Part shown: positions 21,022-31,284 of the stretch, piece after piece | How the letters are laid out: each line of letters begins with the position of its first letter | Numbering within the stretch: the stretch's first letter is position 1 | Assembly (NCBI GenBank): GCA_003557905.1 | Contig: PWNH01000005.1 | Location: forward strand, 1 to 54,514 | Direction of reading: 5' to 3' | Length of the DNA stretch: 54,514 nucleotides | DNA from: Methanomassiliicoccaceae archaeon | GTDB lineage: Archaea; Thermoplasmatota; Thermoplasmata; Methanomassiliicoccales; Methanomethylophilaceae | Translations under genes and position numbers: made by a program | Notes under the pieces: model-generated | Told to the model about the DNA's origin: nothing | Databases searched by the model: none | The model's input: only the letters and a program-made list of their open reading frames with translations

Positions 21022-21936
21022 GTGAATGATTGCATGATGCAACAGATTCAGCTAATAGCATTGATACTGGTGGGCGCCCTTGTGATGGGAGGGGCCATCG
21101 TATTCTTCACTTCCGCACAGGATGATGACGATGTAATGGATATCACCGTTACCCTGGCATGGCAGAAGGAGATGGTGGAATGGATAGGGGGCGAGAATGT
21201 GAAGGCCACTCATATGGTTCGGCCTGGTCAGGACCCACATGTGCCTGAGGGGATGACGCCTTCACAGGTGATAGCCGCGGCAAAGTCGCCCGCTTATTTC
21301 TACATCGGTGCGGGCATGGGTTGGGAGACTGCTAACATTCCCACCATCGAATCTGAACTCCCGGACTTGAAGATGGTCAAGATGAGTGAGGGTGTTGAGC
21401 TCATAACTGGTGATGCTCACATTTGGACCTCTCCTGACAACCTACTGATAATGGCCAACAACACCAAGAACGCCCTTATCGAAATCGATCCTGCTAACGA
21501 ACAGGATTACATCAACGGTTACAACAGTTATGCCCTCAGGGTGTTCCAGATAAAGGCCCTGGCGGATGAGAAGCTAGAACCGATGGCGGGGAATGATTTC
21601 CTTGTGTACCACTCCGCTTGGAAGTATCTTGCCCAGGACTATGGTATAAACGAGTACTCCATCCAGCCTCTGACCACCGGAGGTTCAGCTATAGAATTGA
21701 CTGTCTCCAACATCCAGGAGTTCGTTGATTGGATCGAGGCTCAGAATGCCAGTCTGACCACTATGTTCGTCAGGCCTTTCGACCCTGTCAACAGCAACAC
21801 GGCATTGAAGGACGCGTTTGAAAGCAACAACATCGAAATCGTGATCGCCAACCCTCTATCACTGAATTGGTTGGATGAATTGGAAACATTCATTAACGCG
21901 CTGTATGTTTTCTGGGAGGACTCTAACACAGTCTGA
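21022..21936 (+). CDS. ZnuA-type metal ABC transporter substrate-binding protein
   Basis: Signal helix; 'VRPGQDPHVPEGMTPSQ', 'DAHIWTSPDNLLIMANN', 'DFLVYHSAWKYLAQDYG' cluster A-I metal-binding protein motifs. Confidence 0.93.
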   Translation: MNDCMMQQIQLIALILVGALVMGGAIVFFTSAQDDDDVMDITVTLAWQKEMVEWIGGENVKATHMVRPGQDPHVPEGMTPSQVIAAAKSPAYFYIGAGMGWETANIPTIESELPDLKMVKMSEGVELITGDAHIWTSPDNLLIMANNTKNALIEIDPANEQDYINGYNSYALRVFQIKALADEKLEPMAGNDFLVYHSAWKYLAQDYGINEYSIQPLTTGGSAIELTVSNIQEFVDWIEAQNASLTTMFVRPFDPVNSNTALKDAFESNNIEIVIANPLSLNWLDELETFINALYVFWEDSNTV

Positions 21937-21945
21937 GGACATTCA

Positions 21946-22707
21946 ATGGAGAAACTCCCGATAGAGATACGAAACCTGAAAGCCGGATACGGTCAAACAG
22001 TTGTGCTCGAGGACGTCTCGATGGACCTCGAGCACAACGATTTTCTTGCCATCATCGGACCCAATGGAGGCGGCAAGACCACCCTCTTAAAGCTGATTCT
22101 GGGAATCATAAAGCCGATGGAGGGGTCCATTAAGATTTTCGGAAAGGACGTTGAAGATGGTTTGAGACATATCGGCTACGTACCTCAAAAGGGCAACTTC
22201 GACAACCGTTTCCCGATAACTGTGTATGATGTTGTCCTCATGGGCACTCGGAATACCAAAGGATTAAGGCCAGTCTACGGTCCTGAGAGCCATGAGAAGG
22301 TAAAAGAGGCAATGGAGACTGTTAGTATTACGGACCTTGCAAAGAAGACTCTGGCCGACCTTTCTGGAGGGCAGTTGCAGAGAGCGCTTTTGGCAAGGGC
22401 GCTCGCTGGTGAGCCGGATATCCTCCTTCTGGATGAACCGACCGCAAGCCTGGATCCTCAGATGAAGGACTGCATATATGATTCCCTGAAAAGGATCAAT
22501 AAGGATGTCTCGATCCTGATCGTCACCCATGACATCGGTGTGGTCTCATCTCAAGTGAAGAGGATAGCCTGTCTGAACCGTAGGATCATCGTCCATGATG
22601 AGCCGTTGATAACTCCCGACATGATGAACCTTGGATATCACTGCCCAGTCGAGCTGTTGGCTCATGGGATACCCCACCGTACCTTGGGAGAGCATGACCA
22701 TGACTGA
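21946..22707 (+). CDS. ZnuC-type metal ABC transporter ATP-binding protein
   Basis: GPNGGGKTTLLKLILG, LSGGQLQRALLARAL, ILLLDEPTASLD. Confidence 0.95.
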   Translation: MEKLPIEIRNLKAGYGQTVVLEDVSMDLEHNDFLAIIGPNGGGKTTLLKLILGIIKPMEGSIKIFGKDVEDGLRHIGYVPQKGNFDNRFPITVYDVVLMGTRNTKGLRPVYGPESHEKVKEAMETVSITDLAKKTLADLSGGQLQRALLARALAGEPDILLLDEPTASLDPQMKDCIYDSLKRINKDVSILIVTHDIGVVSSQVKRIACLNRRIIVHDEPLITPDMMNLGYHCPVELLAHGIPHRTLGEHDHD

Positions 22708-23557
22708 TTGGAGCATGATACTTTCCATCAGCCTGATCCAGAACATGTTCTACGCCACATTGATGGCCAGCATACTATGCGGCATCATCGGCACATATGT
22801 GGTGATCAAGAGGATCGTGTTCGTGAGTGGCGGCATAGCACATGCCACATTCGGCGGTGTGGGTTTCGCATACTATGTCCAATCCGTACTTTTGGTGTCC
22901 TGGTTCGACCCTATGATAGGCGCTATGGTGTTCGCGGTGGGAGCAGCGCTGATAATCGGTTCTCCACGCGTGAACCAACGCTTGAGGGATGATTCCACCA
23001 TTGGCGTGTTATGGGTTGTGGGAATGGCACTGGGTGTGCTTTTCATCAACCTGACGGACCATAGTGTCGTCCAGGTTAGGTCCTACGAGAGCATCCTTTT
23101 CGGAAACGTGCTGTTGGTCAGTACGCAGGACCTGCAGATAATGGCGATAATGATCGTTGTCATATTGGCTGTTGTGGCTTTCCTTTACCGCGATCTGCAG
23201 ATAGTGACTTTCGATGAGGCCCATGCCAGGATAACGGGGATAAACGTCACATTGATGAACACCTTGCTCTACGTCCTCGTGGCGATAACCTGCGTCTTCG
23301 TGATGAACATCGTCGGCATCGTTCTGGTCATCGCCCTCCTCACCATGCCTGCGGCCTTGGCCAGTATGTTCAGCAACGACATGCGCAAGATAATGGGTCT
23401 GGCCATAGTGTCCGCAACTATACTTTCCCTACTCGGATTGGTACTGGCGATAGAGTTCGACATACCTCCAGGCGCCTCCATCGTTCTAACCCTGGGAGTA
23501 TTCTTCATGATCTCCATGGGAATCAAGACCTTGCACGAGAAGGGGTATATCAGCTGA
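22694..23557 (+). CDS. ZnuB-type metal ABC transporter permease
   Basis: 'VSGGIAHATFGGVGFAYY', 'VLVIALLTMPAALASM' ABC-3 family motifs; overlaps the ATPase gene. Confidence 0.93.
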   Translation: MTMTDWSMILSISLIQNMFYATLMASILCGIIGTYVVIKRIVFVSGGIAHATFGGVGFAYYVQSVLLVSWFDPMIGAMVFAVGAALIIGSPRVNQRLRDDSTIGVLWVVGMALGVLFINLTDHSVVQVRSYESILFGNVLLVSTQDLQIMAIMIVVILAVVAFLYRDLQIVTFDEAHARITGINVTLMNTLLYVLVAITCVFVMNIVGIVLVIALLTMPAALASMFSNDMRKIMGLAIVSATILSLLGLVLAIEFDIPPGASIVLTLGVFFMISMGIKTLHEKGYIS

Positions 23558-23567
23558 TTTCACTCAA

Positions 23568-24560
23568 TCATATGTGACCATTGTCACGGTACCATTTCAC
23601 CGTCTCACGCAGACCGTCATGCAATCTATGCTGGGGCGAATAACCCAGTTCCTGAATTATCTTCTCCACGGAGTAACTGCGGTCGCTGGTCACCGCGTCA
23701 ACGGTGCTGATGCGCCACATGAAGTTGTCTCTCCTGAGAAGTGCGTTGACAGCTTGAACCGGCGCGATCATGACCTTCGCCAACAAGGGGGGCAATCTGA
23801 TCCTTGGCATCTTCTTACCTAGGATGTCCGCCAACATGCGATAGACTTCCCCGTAGGAGTAGGACCTCTCCTCACTGACGATATAAGTCTGGCCAGAGGC
23901 CACACCGGGGTTCCTGAGAGCAAGTATGTGTGCCTGGACGACGTCGTTGACATGGACGAATTGGACCTGGCTGCTGCCATCGCCTATCATGAAACGGGAT
24001 GCTATAGAATTGGCGAATGATGTTATGAACCAGTAGGACACGTCGTTCACGTTGCGCGGACCGTATATTCCGGAGGGCCGGAGTATGGTGCAAGCGATGC
24101 CGTTGGCGGCGTATCTGTGCACAACCTCCTCCGCCATCATCTTCGAGCGTCCGTAGTCGAATGAGGGGTTCAAGGGACTTGCCTCATCGGCGGGGATGGC
24201 ATCCACCGGACCCATGGCCTCGGTGGACGAACAGTATATGAAATGCGACACGCCCTCGGCCATACAGGCACGGAGTAGGGCCTCGGTGCCTTCGATGTTT
24301 ATCCTCTGGTACATCTCCCATTTCCCGGAGAAGGTGTAATAGGCGGCGAGGTGTATCACAGCGTCCACACCACGGACCGCCTCTAGAAGGGAACCTGGCT
24401 TATCCAGATGCCCTTCCCGTAGTTCGACACCGATCCTCTCCAAGAGTGATGTGTCGCTGCTCTTCCTTATCATCGCGGCGACTTGGTAACCTTCCTTGAC
24501 CAAGGCCTCTGCCATATGGCCTCCGAGGAAGCCGGTGGCTCCGGTCAGCAATACCTTCAA
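23568..24560 (-). CDS. NAD-dependent epimerase/dehydratase (extended SDR)
   Basis: 'LLTGATGFLGGHMAEAL' Rossmann motif, YxxxK 'YGRSK', 'LRPSGIYGPR'. Confidence 0.92.
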   Translation of the reverse strand: MKVLLTGATGFLGGHMAEALVKEGYQVAAMIRKSSDTSLLERIGVELREGHLDKPGSLLEAVRGVDAVIHLAAYYTFSGKWEMYQRINIEGTEALLRACMAEGVSHFIYCSSTEAMGPVDAIPADEASPLNPSFDYGRSKMMAEEVVHRYAANGIACTILRPSGIYGPRNVNDVSYWFITSFANSIASRFMIGDGSSQVQFVHVNDVVQAHILALRNPGVASGQTYIVSEERSYSYGEVYRMLADILGKKMPRIRLPPLLAKVMIAPVQAVNALLRRDNFMWRISTVDAVTSDRSYSVEKIIQELGYSPQHRLHDGLRETVKWYRDNGHI

Positions 24561-26011
24561 CGAAGCACCTCGCGACCCATTGATTTGTCGCGCATGTACA
24601 CTCCGTAGGTGAACAGTTTCGCCATGTCCATACCGTCGTATGGTTCGAGCGCACTGCGCATGAACATGTCATCTATGGGCACGATGCGGTATGCACCGGT
24701 AGAGGGCAGCAACGGTATGATGGCCTCCAGATTACCTTTGCCCAATGCAAGACCGACCGTCTGGACCTTGTCCGCGCCCCGGTAGGCGTTGTTCATCGGA
24801 AGGTCCGTGATAAGGTCTATGACCCTCTCGACATCGTCCACCCTGACAATCTCCAGGAAACGACGGCGGTTGTGGAAGGCCAGCGGACCATATGCCTGGC
24901 TGGCCTCATCCAGGTCGCTCACCCGTTCCGACAGGCTGATGGTCCACATGTTGTCTAGATCGTCAGAGGAGAATATCTTAGCGCCAGCGAACTGGGCGTA
25001 TCTCCTGGCGCACTGCAATATGAATGCGCCGTCTTCGGGCATGCCCATCGCCATTTTGGATCCCATCTCGTCAAGATGCTTGGCAACCTTGGCGCAGAAC
25101 TCCTTGGCCGCATCCATTGATCCCAGGAAGGCCGCCTGTGTCGGGGAGGAGCATAGTTGCTGGTCGTAGAGCAGCATGTTGAGTGCCAATCCGTGTGCGG
25201 CCTCATCGTTCGCATTCTCCTCATCCACCACTCCGAATCCAGTCAGAGGGCCGTTGGAGAAGTAGCGTGGCATGTGGGGGTTCCGGGCCACCTTGGCGGA
25301 GACCTCGCCGCGGGCAGGATCCCCTCCCCAGAAGTTCACAACGCCGATCCTGGCATGGCTGAGAAGATAATCCAGTACCGGGCTACCGTGCGCAAAATAG
25401 CTGACCACAAGGAGGTCCAGCATCTCAGTGGCACCGGTCCTCTTGACCGCCTCCTCCAATGTGCTAATCACCGCGACGACGGCCTCGTAGTTAGCCAATG
25501 ACGGCTTCAATATCGTTAGGTTACCGGTGACCAGGGAACTGATCGTCGGTATAAAGGGAGGCACCAGGGAATTACCTGAGCTGATTATCAGCGCTGGACC
25601 GCTGGGATGGTTGCGGATATGCTCATCCCCGGCGATCTCCACCATCCTTTCCAAGGATTCCGCACCTCCGCGGAGCGTGGAGTTCAGGTTCTTCAGCATC
25701 TTGATGGGGTCCAGGACCTCCGCGACGAAGGCCATCTCCAACTTGATGACTTCCGGCGAATAACCGGTGTTCTGTGCCAGACGTTGAGCTACGTCATCTA
25801 GTTCCCCGGACTTCCATCTAGCCCTCCATATATCTCCCATCTCCTCGATGGTCTTAAGGCGTTTCTCCAAAGGAAGTGCGGCGGCGGCCCTCTGTAGCCT
25901 GTCCGCCTTCGCCACTATGGCCTCCATCGACGGGCGGTCGATCTCCGGGATACGCTGTTCATCGCTGATGCGGAACTGGTGACTGGGGCTGTACGGTTGG
26001 TTCATCGTCAT
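24557..26011 (-). CDS. LuxC-like acyl-CoA/acyl reductase (aldehyde dehydrogenase superfamily)
   Basis: ALDH-fold 484-aa protein; 'NLTILKPSLANYEAV', catalytic-Cys region 'YDQQLCSSPTQAAF'; 4-nt overlap with both neighbours. Confidence 0.8.
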   Translation of the reverse strand: MTMNQPYSPSHQFRISDEQRIPEIDRPSMEAIVAKADRLQRAAAALPLEKRLKTIEEMGDIWRARWKSGELDDVAQRLAQNTGYSPEVIKLEMAFVAEVLDPIKMLKNLNSTLRGGAESLERMVEIAGDEHIRNHPSGPALIISSGNSLVPPFIPTISSLVTGNLTILKPSLANYEAVVAVISTLEEAVKRTGATEMLDLLVVSYFAHGSPVLDYLLSHARIGVVNFWGGDPARGEVSAKVARNPHMPRYFSNGPLTGFGVVDEENANDEAAHGLALNMLLYDQQLCSSPTQAAFLGSMDAAKEFCAKVAKHLDEMGSKMAMGMPEDGAFILQCARRYAQFAGAKIFSSDDLDNMWTISLSERVSDLDEASQAYGPLAFHNRRRFLEIVRVDDVERVIDLITDLPMNNAYRGADKVQTVGLALGKGNLEAIIPLLPSTGAYRIVPIDDMFMRSALEPYDGMDMAKLFTYGVYMRDKSMGREVLR

Positions 26012-27276
26012 TCCTCCATCAACTCCTCAAGGGTGCCACCGCAGGCGCGCTGGAGGTCCCAGCCCTCCTTTACGGTCAATCTCCTCCCGAACTCGAACTC
26101 CTTCCCATAGTATCGGTCGGAATTGTGGAACAGCATTATGTCACCGGGGAAGAAGGCCTCCACCCAGGTAGTCACGAACGGGTTGTATATGCATATCAAT
26201 CCCTCTTTGCCCGGTTCGTCAATGAGCTCGAAGGTCTTGGGGTCAACCAGGAAGACCTCCGATAATGGATGGGGTATCTTTCCCATCAGGTCGTGGTGGT
26301 CTATGAGCGCGGTCAGTGTCTCTGTCATGCCCAGGACGTCCATGAACGGTGCCTCGACACCGTCACCGCTGCGGGATAACGCCTTGAAATAATTGCGGGC
26401 GCCCTCTGCCATCTCAGCGTAAGGTGGGAGGTCGACGAAACCTTTGGACCCGCCACCGGTTACGATGACACCACCCTTGCCGAGATTGACCGGCGGGGCA
26501 CGGGTTATGATCTTGGACACTTCGCGCTTCAGGTTGCTCATCTCATTGAAGCGCTTGGACATCAGATATACGCCAGCGGGTGCGGTGAAGAAGAGTTTGG
26601 GCTCGTCCTTGCTCTTCAGGAAACGCAGGATGTTCTTCTTGTCAGGCTGCAGACGTTGCCAGAACGTCTCGCCCTCCTCGGCCTCGCGCATGCTCATGCC
26701 GTAAAGGAGTTCTATGCCTTTGGATTCGAGCGCCAGCTCCACGAAGGCCACGAAGCTGAGCACGTTCCTCAGCTCAGGGGCGGCCATGAACAGTGCGAGG
26801 CCTTTGTTCTCCTCCAGCTCATGACCGTAAACATACTCGAAAAGGTCGGCATTGGCCTTGACCATTATAGCCAGGTCCAATGGGCTGCGGTAGATCTTGA
26901 CCGGGGCCTTACCCGTGGTACCGCTGGATTGGAAGTGTTCCCCACCCTCGTCAACGTTATCGATGACGAAGCGCTCCTGACCGCCGCCGCGGAGCATGTC
27001 AGCGGGCACCACCAGCTTGACCAGGTCCTTCCTCTCAGCTTCCTCAGGAACGATATCCAGCCTCTCGAACAGTGACGAGTAGTACTCTGAATTGTCACGG
27101 AAGAAGGCCAACGACTCGCGCATCAGTTCTTTCCGGAGCTTCGCCAGCTCATCTGGTGACATTGTGAACAGGTTCGGGTCGTGTATTATGTCCCAGACCT
27201 TCTCCACGAATGGGTTCCCGCGGTGTTTGCTCTGTGAGGCTTTCTCTTTGATCTCTTTGATTCCCAGAATGACCAC
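26008..27276 (-). CDS. LuxE-like acyl-protein synthetase / adenylate-forming enzyme
   Basis: 'HFQSSGTTGKAPVKIYRSPLDL' adenylation motif, 'DVLGMTETLTALI'; paired with the LuxC-like gene by ATGA overlap. Confidence 0.8.
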   Translation of the reverse strand: MVILGIKEIKEKASQSKHRGNPFVEKVWDIIHDPNLFTMSPDELAKLRKELMRESLAFFRDNSEYYSSLFERLDIVPEEAERKDLVKLVVPADMLRGGGQERFVIDNVDEGGEHFQSSGTTGKAPVKIYRSPLDLAIMVKANADLFEYVYGHELEENKGLALFMAAPELRNVLSFVAFVELALESKGIELLYGMSMREAEEGETFWQRLQPDKKNILRFLKSKDEPKLFFTAPAGVYLMSKRFNEMSNLKREVSKIITRAPPVNLGKGGVIVTGGGSKGFVDLPPYAEMAEGARNYFKALSRSGDGVEAPFMDVLGMTETLTALIDHHDLMGKIPHPLSEVFLVDPKTFELIDEPGKEGLICIYNPFVTTWVEAFFPGDIMLFHNSDRYYGKEFEFGRRLTVKEGWDLQRACGGTLEELMEE

Positions 27277-27341
27277 CCCCGGCCGTCATCTCTGGAACGT
27301 CATGGTTGCATATTTTATTATCGCCATCCGATTAAGGGAAA

Positions 27342-28823
27342 TCATCCCTTGGGCTGATTGCTTCTCACGTAAACATCCACCGCGGCGGTTATGGCGGCTA
27401 TCTCGCGACCTTGACGGAATGATTCCGCCAGGGTCTGCATGCGCGATTCCTCATCCTCCATATAGCCCTTGAGCTTGTTGAGTATGTCCTGCTCCTGCAG
27501 GAAGTGGGTGTGGGTGTCGCCACGGATGTAGGCGCGGTTGTTCATGATGGCGTAATGCAGGGGGAGTGTCGTCTTGACGCCTAGTATGACGTATTCATAG
27601 ATCGCGCGGCGCATCCTCTGTATGGCCTCATTGCGGTCAGAACCGTAAGCACACAACTTGGATATCATCGAATCGTACTGCGCCGGTATGGTGTAGCCCA
27701 TGTGTACGCCGGAATCGACCCTGATCCCTGGACCTCCAGGTGAACGGTAGCGGAGGATCTTTCCCGGATCCGCATTGAAATCATTCATGGGGTCCTCAGC
27801 GTTGACACGGCACTCGATGGCGTGGCCACGGATGGTTATGTCATTCTGTTTCAGTTTCAGGGGCTCACCGGCGGCGATCGCCAACTGCTGCTTCACCAGG
27901 TCCACACCGGTGATCATCTCGGTTATGGTGTGTTCAACCTGCAGACGGGTGTTCATCTCCATGAAGTAATGCTGACCGTCAGCGTAAAGGAACTCCACCG
28001 TTCCCGCGTTTGTGTAGCCTACGGTCTTGGCAACCGTGAGGGCGGACTGGGTTATCGACTCGCGTAGCTCCTCCGTCATTATCGGACAGGGGGCCTCCTC
28101 CACCAGTTTCTGGTAACGCCTCTGGATCGAACATTCCCTCTCGAAGAGATGTATGGCATCGCCGTGCTCATCGGCAAGCACCTGGACCTCTATGTGACGG
28201 GGTTTCTCGAGATACTTCTCGATGAATACAGTGGCATCACCGAACGCGGAGCCGGCTATCCTCATCGCCTTCTCGATGGCCTCCTCCAATTCTTCCTCGG
28301 AGTGGACGATCTGCATCCCGATACCACCGCCCCCGGCACTGGCCTTGGTGATTACGGGATATCCTATCTTGGCAGCTACGTCCCGGGCCTCATCGACGTT
28401 CTTGACGCCGCCCTCGGTGCCCTCCAGCACGGGGACGCCGGCCTCTCGCATCATCCTCTTGCTGCCGATCTTCGACCCCATGACCTCCATGGCCTTGGAC
28501 GGCGGACCTATGAATTTCACGCCAGAATCCTCGCAGAGTTTTGCGAATTGGCTGTTCTCAGCCAAGAATCCGTATCCGGGATGGATGGCCTCGGAACCGG
28601 ATTGCTGGACGACCTCCATTATCCTCTCCATGTTGAGGTAGCTCTTACGGGGATGGGCCTCACCGACACAGAAAGCCTCGTCAGCGTACTTCACATGAAG
28701 GGCGTTCTTATCGGGTTCGGAGTATATCGCGACTGTCTCTATGCCCAACTCACGGCATGCGCGCATGACGCGTATGGCGATCTCGCCACGGTTGGCTATC
28801 AGGACCTTATCGAAGAATGCCAT
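27342..28823 (-). CDS. pycA: Pyruvate carboxylase subunit A (biotin carboxylase)
   Basis: 'ANRGEIAIRVMRACRELGIETVAIYSEPD', 'KASAGGGGIGMQ', 'HIEVQVLADEHGDAIHLFERECSIQRRYQKLVEEAP'. Confidence 0.95.
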   Translation of the reverse strand: MAFFDKVLIANRGEIAIRVMRACRELGIETVAIYSEPDKNALHVKYADEAFCVGEAHPRKSYLNMERIMEVVQQSGSEAIHPGYGFLAENSQFAKLCEDSGVKFIGPPSKAMEVMGSKIGSKRMMREAGVPVLEGTEGGVKNVDEARDVAAKIGYPVITKASAGGGGIGMQIVHSEEELEEAIEKAMRIAGSAFGDATVFIEKYLEKPRHIEVQVLADEHGDAIHLFERECSIQRRYQKLVEEAPCPIMTEELRESITQSALTVAKTVGYTNAGTVEFLYADGQHYFMEMNTRLQVEHTITEMITGVDLVKQQLAIAAGEPLKLKQNDITIRGHAIECRVNAEDPMNDFNADPGKILRYRSPGGPGIRVDSGVHMGYTIPAQYDSMISKLCAYGSDRNEAIQRMRRAIYEYVILGVKTTLPLHYAIMNNRAYIRGDTHTHFLQEQDILNKLKGYMEDEESRMQTLAESFRQGREIAAITAAVDVYVRSNQPKG

Positions 28824-28835
28824 TTCAGCACCTCC

Positions 28836-30575
28836 TCACTCCACGACCATCAGCACATCACCGCTGGACACAACATCACCGCTGTCCACGAAGATCTCCT
28901 TGACGGTGCCGTCGCGGGGACTGTTTATGGGATTCTCCATCTTCATCGCCTCCAGTATGACCAGGGCGTCACCCTGCTTAACCTTGGCTCCGCGCTGGAC
29001 CGGTACCTTGAGAACCATCCCTGTCATGTTGCTCTTGACTCCTCCCGGCACATCGCCACGGGGGGCCTTGTCACCACCTGCGGCGGCGGGGGCGGCGGCG
29101 GAGCCGTCCACGGATACGATGCGCACGGAGAAGACCTCCCCGTCCACCTCGACCTCCATGGCAGCGGGGATGGTCCCGACGGGCTGTGCGGTCCCGGGCT
29201 TGGGAGGCAGGCACTCGCACTTCCTCTCACCCTTGAGGAAAGAGGGGGCGATGCTGGGATATATGATGTAACTCAGGATGTCCTCATCCTTCTTCACTAT
29301 GCCCAGGTCCATGGCCTCCTTCTTCATCTTCTCATACATCGGCTCGAGGAGGTCGGCGGGACGGACGGTCACAACCTCCGCGTCGCCGATGATCCTGGTG
29401 CGTATCTCATCGGATATTGGCTTGGGAGGCTTGCCGTAAAGGCCCAGGACGTAGTCCTTGACCTCCTTGGTGACATTGCTGTAACGCTCCCCGCCGGAAA
29501 GGATGTTGAATATCGCCTGTGTACCCACGATCTGACTGGTGGGTGTGACCAACGGCGGATATCCCAGATCCTCCCGGACCTTGGGTATCTCCTCGAAGAC
29601 ATCCTTCAATTTATCGAAGGCGTCCTGCTCCTTGAGCTGGGAAATCATGTTGGATATCATTCCGCCAGGGAGCTGATATATCAAAACGTCAGCGTCAACC
29701 CTCTCGGACACCGGATCGACCAGCCCTCCGTACTTTTCACGTAGGCCCAGGCAGAGATCGCGGGCCTTTCTCAGTTTGTTAATGTCCAAGCCACTGTCAC
29801 GGACGGTGCCTTGGACGGCGGCGACTATGCTCTCGGTGGCAGGCTGTGAAGTGCCGAATGCGAATGGGGACATCGCGGTGTCGACGATGTCGACCCCGGC
29901 GTCTATGGCGGCCTGGTAGCTCATGGGGGCGAGGCCGCTGGTTGAATGTGAGTGCAGGCAGACGATAATGTCCATCTCGTCCTTTATACCGGTGACTATC
30001 TCCACCGCCTCTTTAGGCGTTATGAGTCCGGCCATGTCCTTGATGGCGATGGAGTCACAATCCAAGGAGTAAAGCTCCTTGGCCATCTCTATGAATGTGG
30101 CACTGTCGTGCACAGGGCTGGTGGTGTACGATATGGCCCCCTGAAGGTGGGCCCCGTTGTTCTTCACCTCGATCATCGACTTCTTCATGTTTCGTACGTC
30201 GTTCAAAGCATCGAATACACGGAAGTTGCTTACGCCGTTGTCAGCGGCTGCGGCCACGAACTTCTCCACCACATCATCGGGATAATGACGGTATCCCACC
30301 AGGTTCTGTCCCCTCAGAAGCATCTGGATCGGGGTCTTGTGCAATACCTCCTTCAACCTACGCAAACGCTCCCAAGGGTCTTCCGCCAGGAATCTCATGC
30401 TGCAGTCGAAGGTGGCTCCGCCCCATGCCTCGACTGACCAGAAACCCATATCATCCATGGATTTGGCCAGTTCTATCATATCATCGGTACGCATGCGGGT
30501 GGCGATCAAAGACTGGTGTGCGTCACGTAAAGTGGTATCGGTGATCTTCAATTTTGTAGGGCTGGCGGGACACAT
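28836..30575 (-). CDS. pycB: Pyruvate carboxylase subunit B (carboxyltransferase + biotinyl domain)
   Basis: 'ITDTTLRDAHQSLIATRMR', C-terminal biotin attachment site 'ILEAMKMENPI'; next to pycA. Confidence 0.94.
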   Translation of the reverse strand: MCPASPTKLKITDTTLRDAHQSLIATRMRTDDMIELAKSMDDMGFWSVEAWGGATFDCSMRFLAEDPWERLRRLKEVLHKTPIQMLLRGQNLVGYRHYPDDVVEKFVAAAADNGVSNFRVFDALNDVRNMKKSMIEVKNNGAHLQGAISYTTSPVHDSATFIEMAKELYSLDCDSIAIKDMAGLITPKEAVEIVTGIKDEMDIIVCLHSHSTSGLAPMSYQAAIDAGVDIVDTAMSPFAFGTSQPATESIVAAVQGTVRDSGLDINKLRKARDLCLGLREKYGGLVDPVSERVDADVLIYQLPGGMISNMISQLKEQDAFDKLKDVFEEIPKVREDLGYPPLVTPTSQIVGTQAIFNILSGGERYSNVTKEVKDYVLGLYGKPPKPISDEIRTRIIGDAEVVTVRPADLLEPMYEKMKKEAMDLGIVKKDEDILSYIIYPSIAPSFLKGERKCECLPPKPGTAQPVGTIPAAMEVEVDGEVFSVRIVSVDGSAAAPAAAGGDKAPRGDVPGGVKSNMTGMVLKVPVQRGAKVKQGDALVILEAMKMENPINSPRDGTVKEIFVDSGDVVSSGDVLMVVE

Positions 30576-30654
30576 GAGAGTTACCTCTGTTTGATTTGAA
30601 ATCTCATAAAAACTGTTTCAGCAGAAATCAGCAGTACAAGTATAAAATATTTCA

Positions 30655-31284
30655 CTAAAACAACCAAAAAGATGTGAAAAACGTAAGTAAAGCTATGAAA
30701 GTCAGAGAAACATCTAATTTGGTGGTTACGAAACTCGGTGTTATCTCCCCACCGGCGCTGTAACCGCGGACGGTGAGAAGCTTGGATGCCTCCTCGGTAC
30801 GCCGCAGTTGGTTGACCACCAGGTTCATCGCCAACGGCACCATGCTGGTCACTGATATCGGCAAGCCCTTTATGGCCATGGCCTGTTTGATCTTCACCAG
30901 GTCGTGGCTTATCAGCTGCAGGCTCTGCAGCCCCATCTCGGCGGTAAGGCCGATATCGAAACCTATCCTCTTACCCAACAACCACACTGAGACGTCCAGT
31001 AGTTCGCTCTCCTGGCGGTCGGAATAGGCCCAGGCGGCTATCAAAAGGATGGGGATCATCCTCACCAGGTAGTTCAGGCCCATACCCCCTGTGTACTCTG
31101 ATACCAGCGCCGTCAGCGTTATCATCAGCAGAACACCGAGCAGCATGCGCGGATGGGGGATGGCCTTTAGACGCGGAGTGAACAGTAACCACCATAGGAA
31201 AGCGATCACCGCCCCTCCCGTGCTCATGAAGGCCGCCGTGGAAAGCAGTATCGTGGCGGCTATCCTCAATCGCGGGTCGCGCAT
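30655..31284 (-). CDS. ECF transporter T component (EcfT)
   Basis: Multi-TM with EcfT-like 'RRTEEASKLLTVRGYSAGG' coupling motif; next to two ECF ATPases and BioY; ends TAG-TGA. Confidence 0.83.
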   Translation of the reverse strand: MRDPRLRIAATILLSTAAFMSTGGAVIAFLWWLLFTPRLKAIPHPRMLLGVLLMITLTALVSEYTGGMGLNYLVRMIPILLIAAWAYSDRQESELLDVSVWLLGKRIGFDIGLTAEMGLQSLQLISHDLVKIKQAMAIKGLPISVTSMVPLAMNLVVNQLRRTEEASKLLTVRGYSAGGEITPSFVTTKLDVSLTFIALLTFFTSFWLF

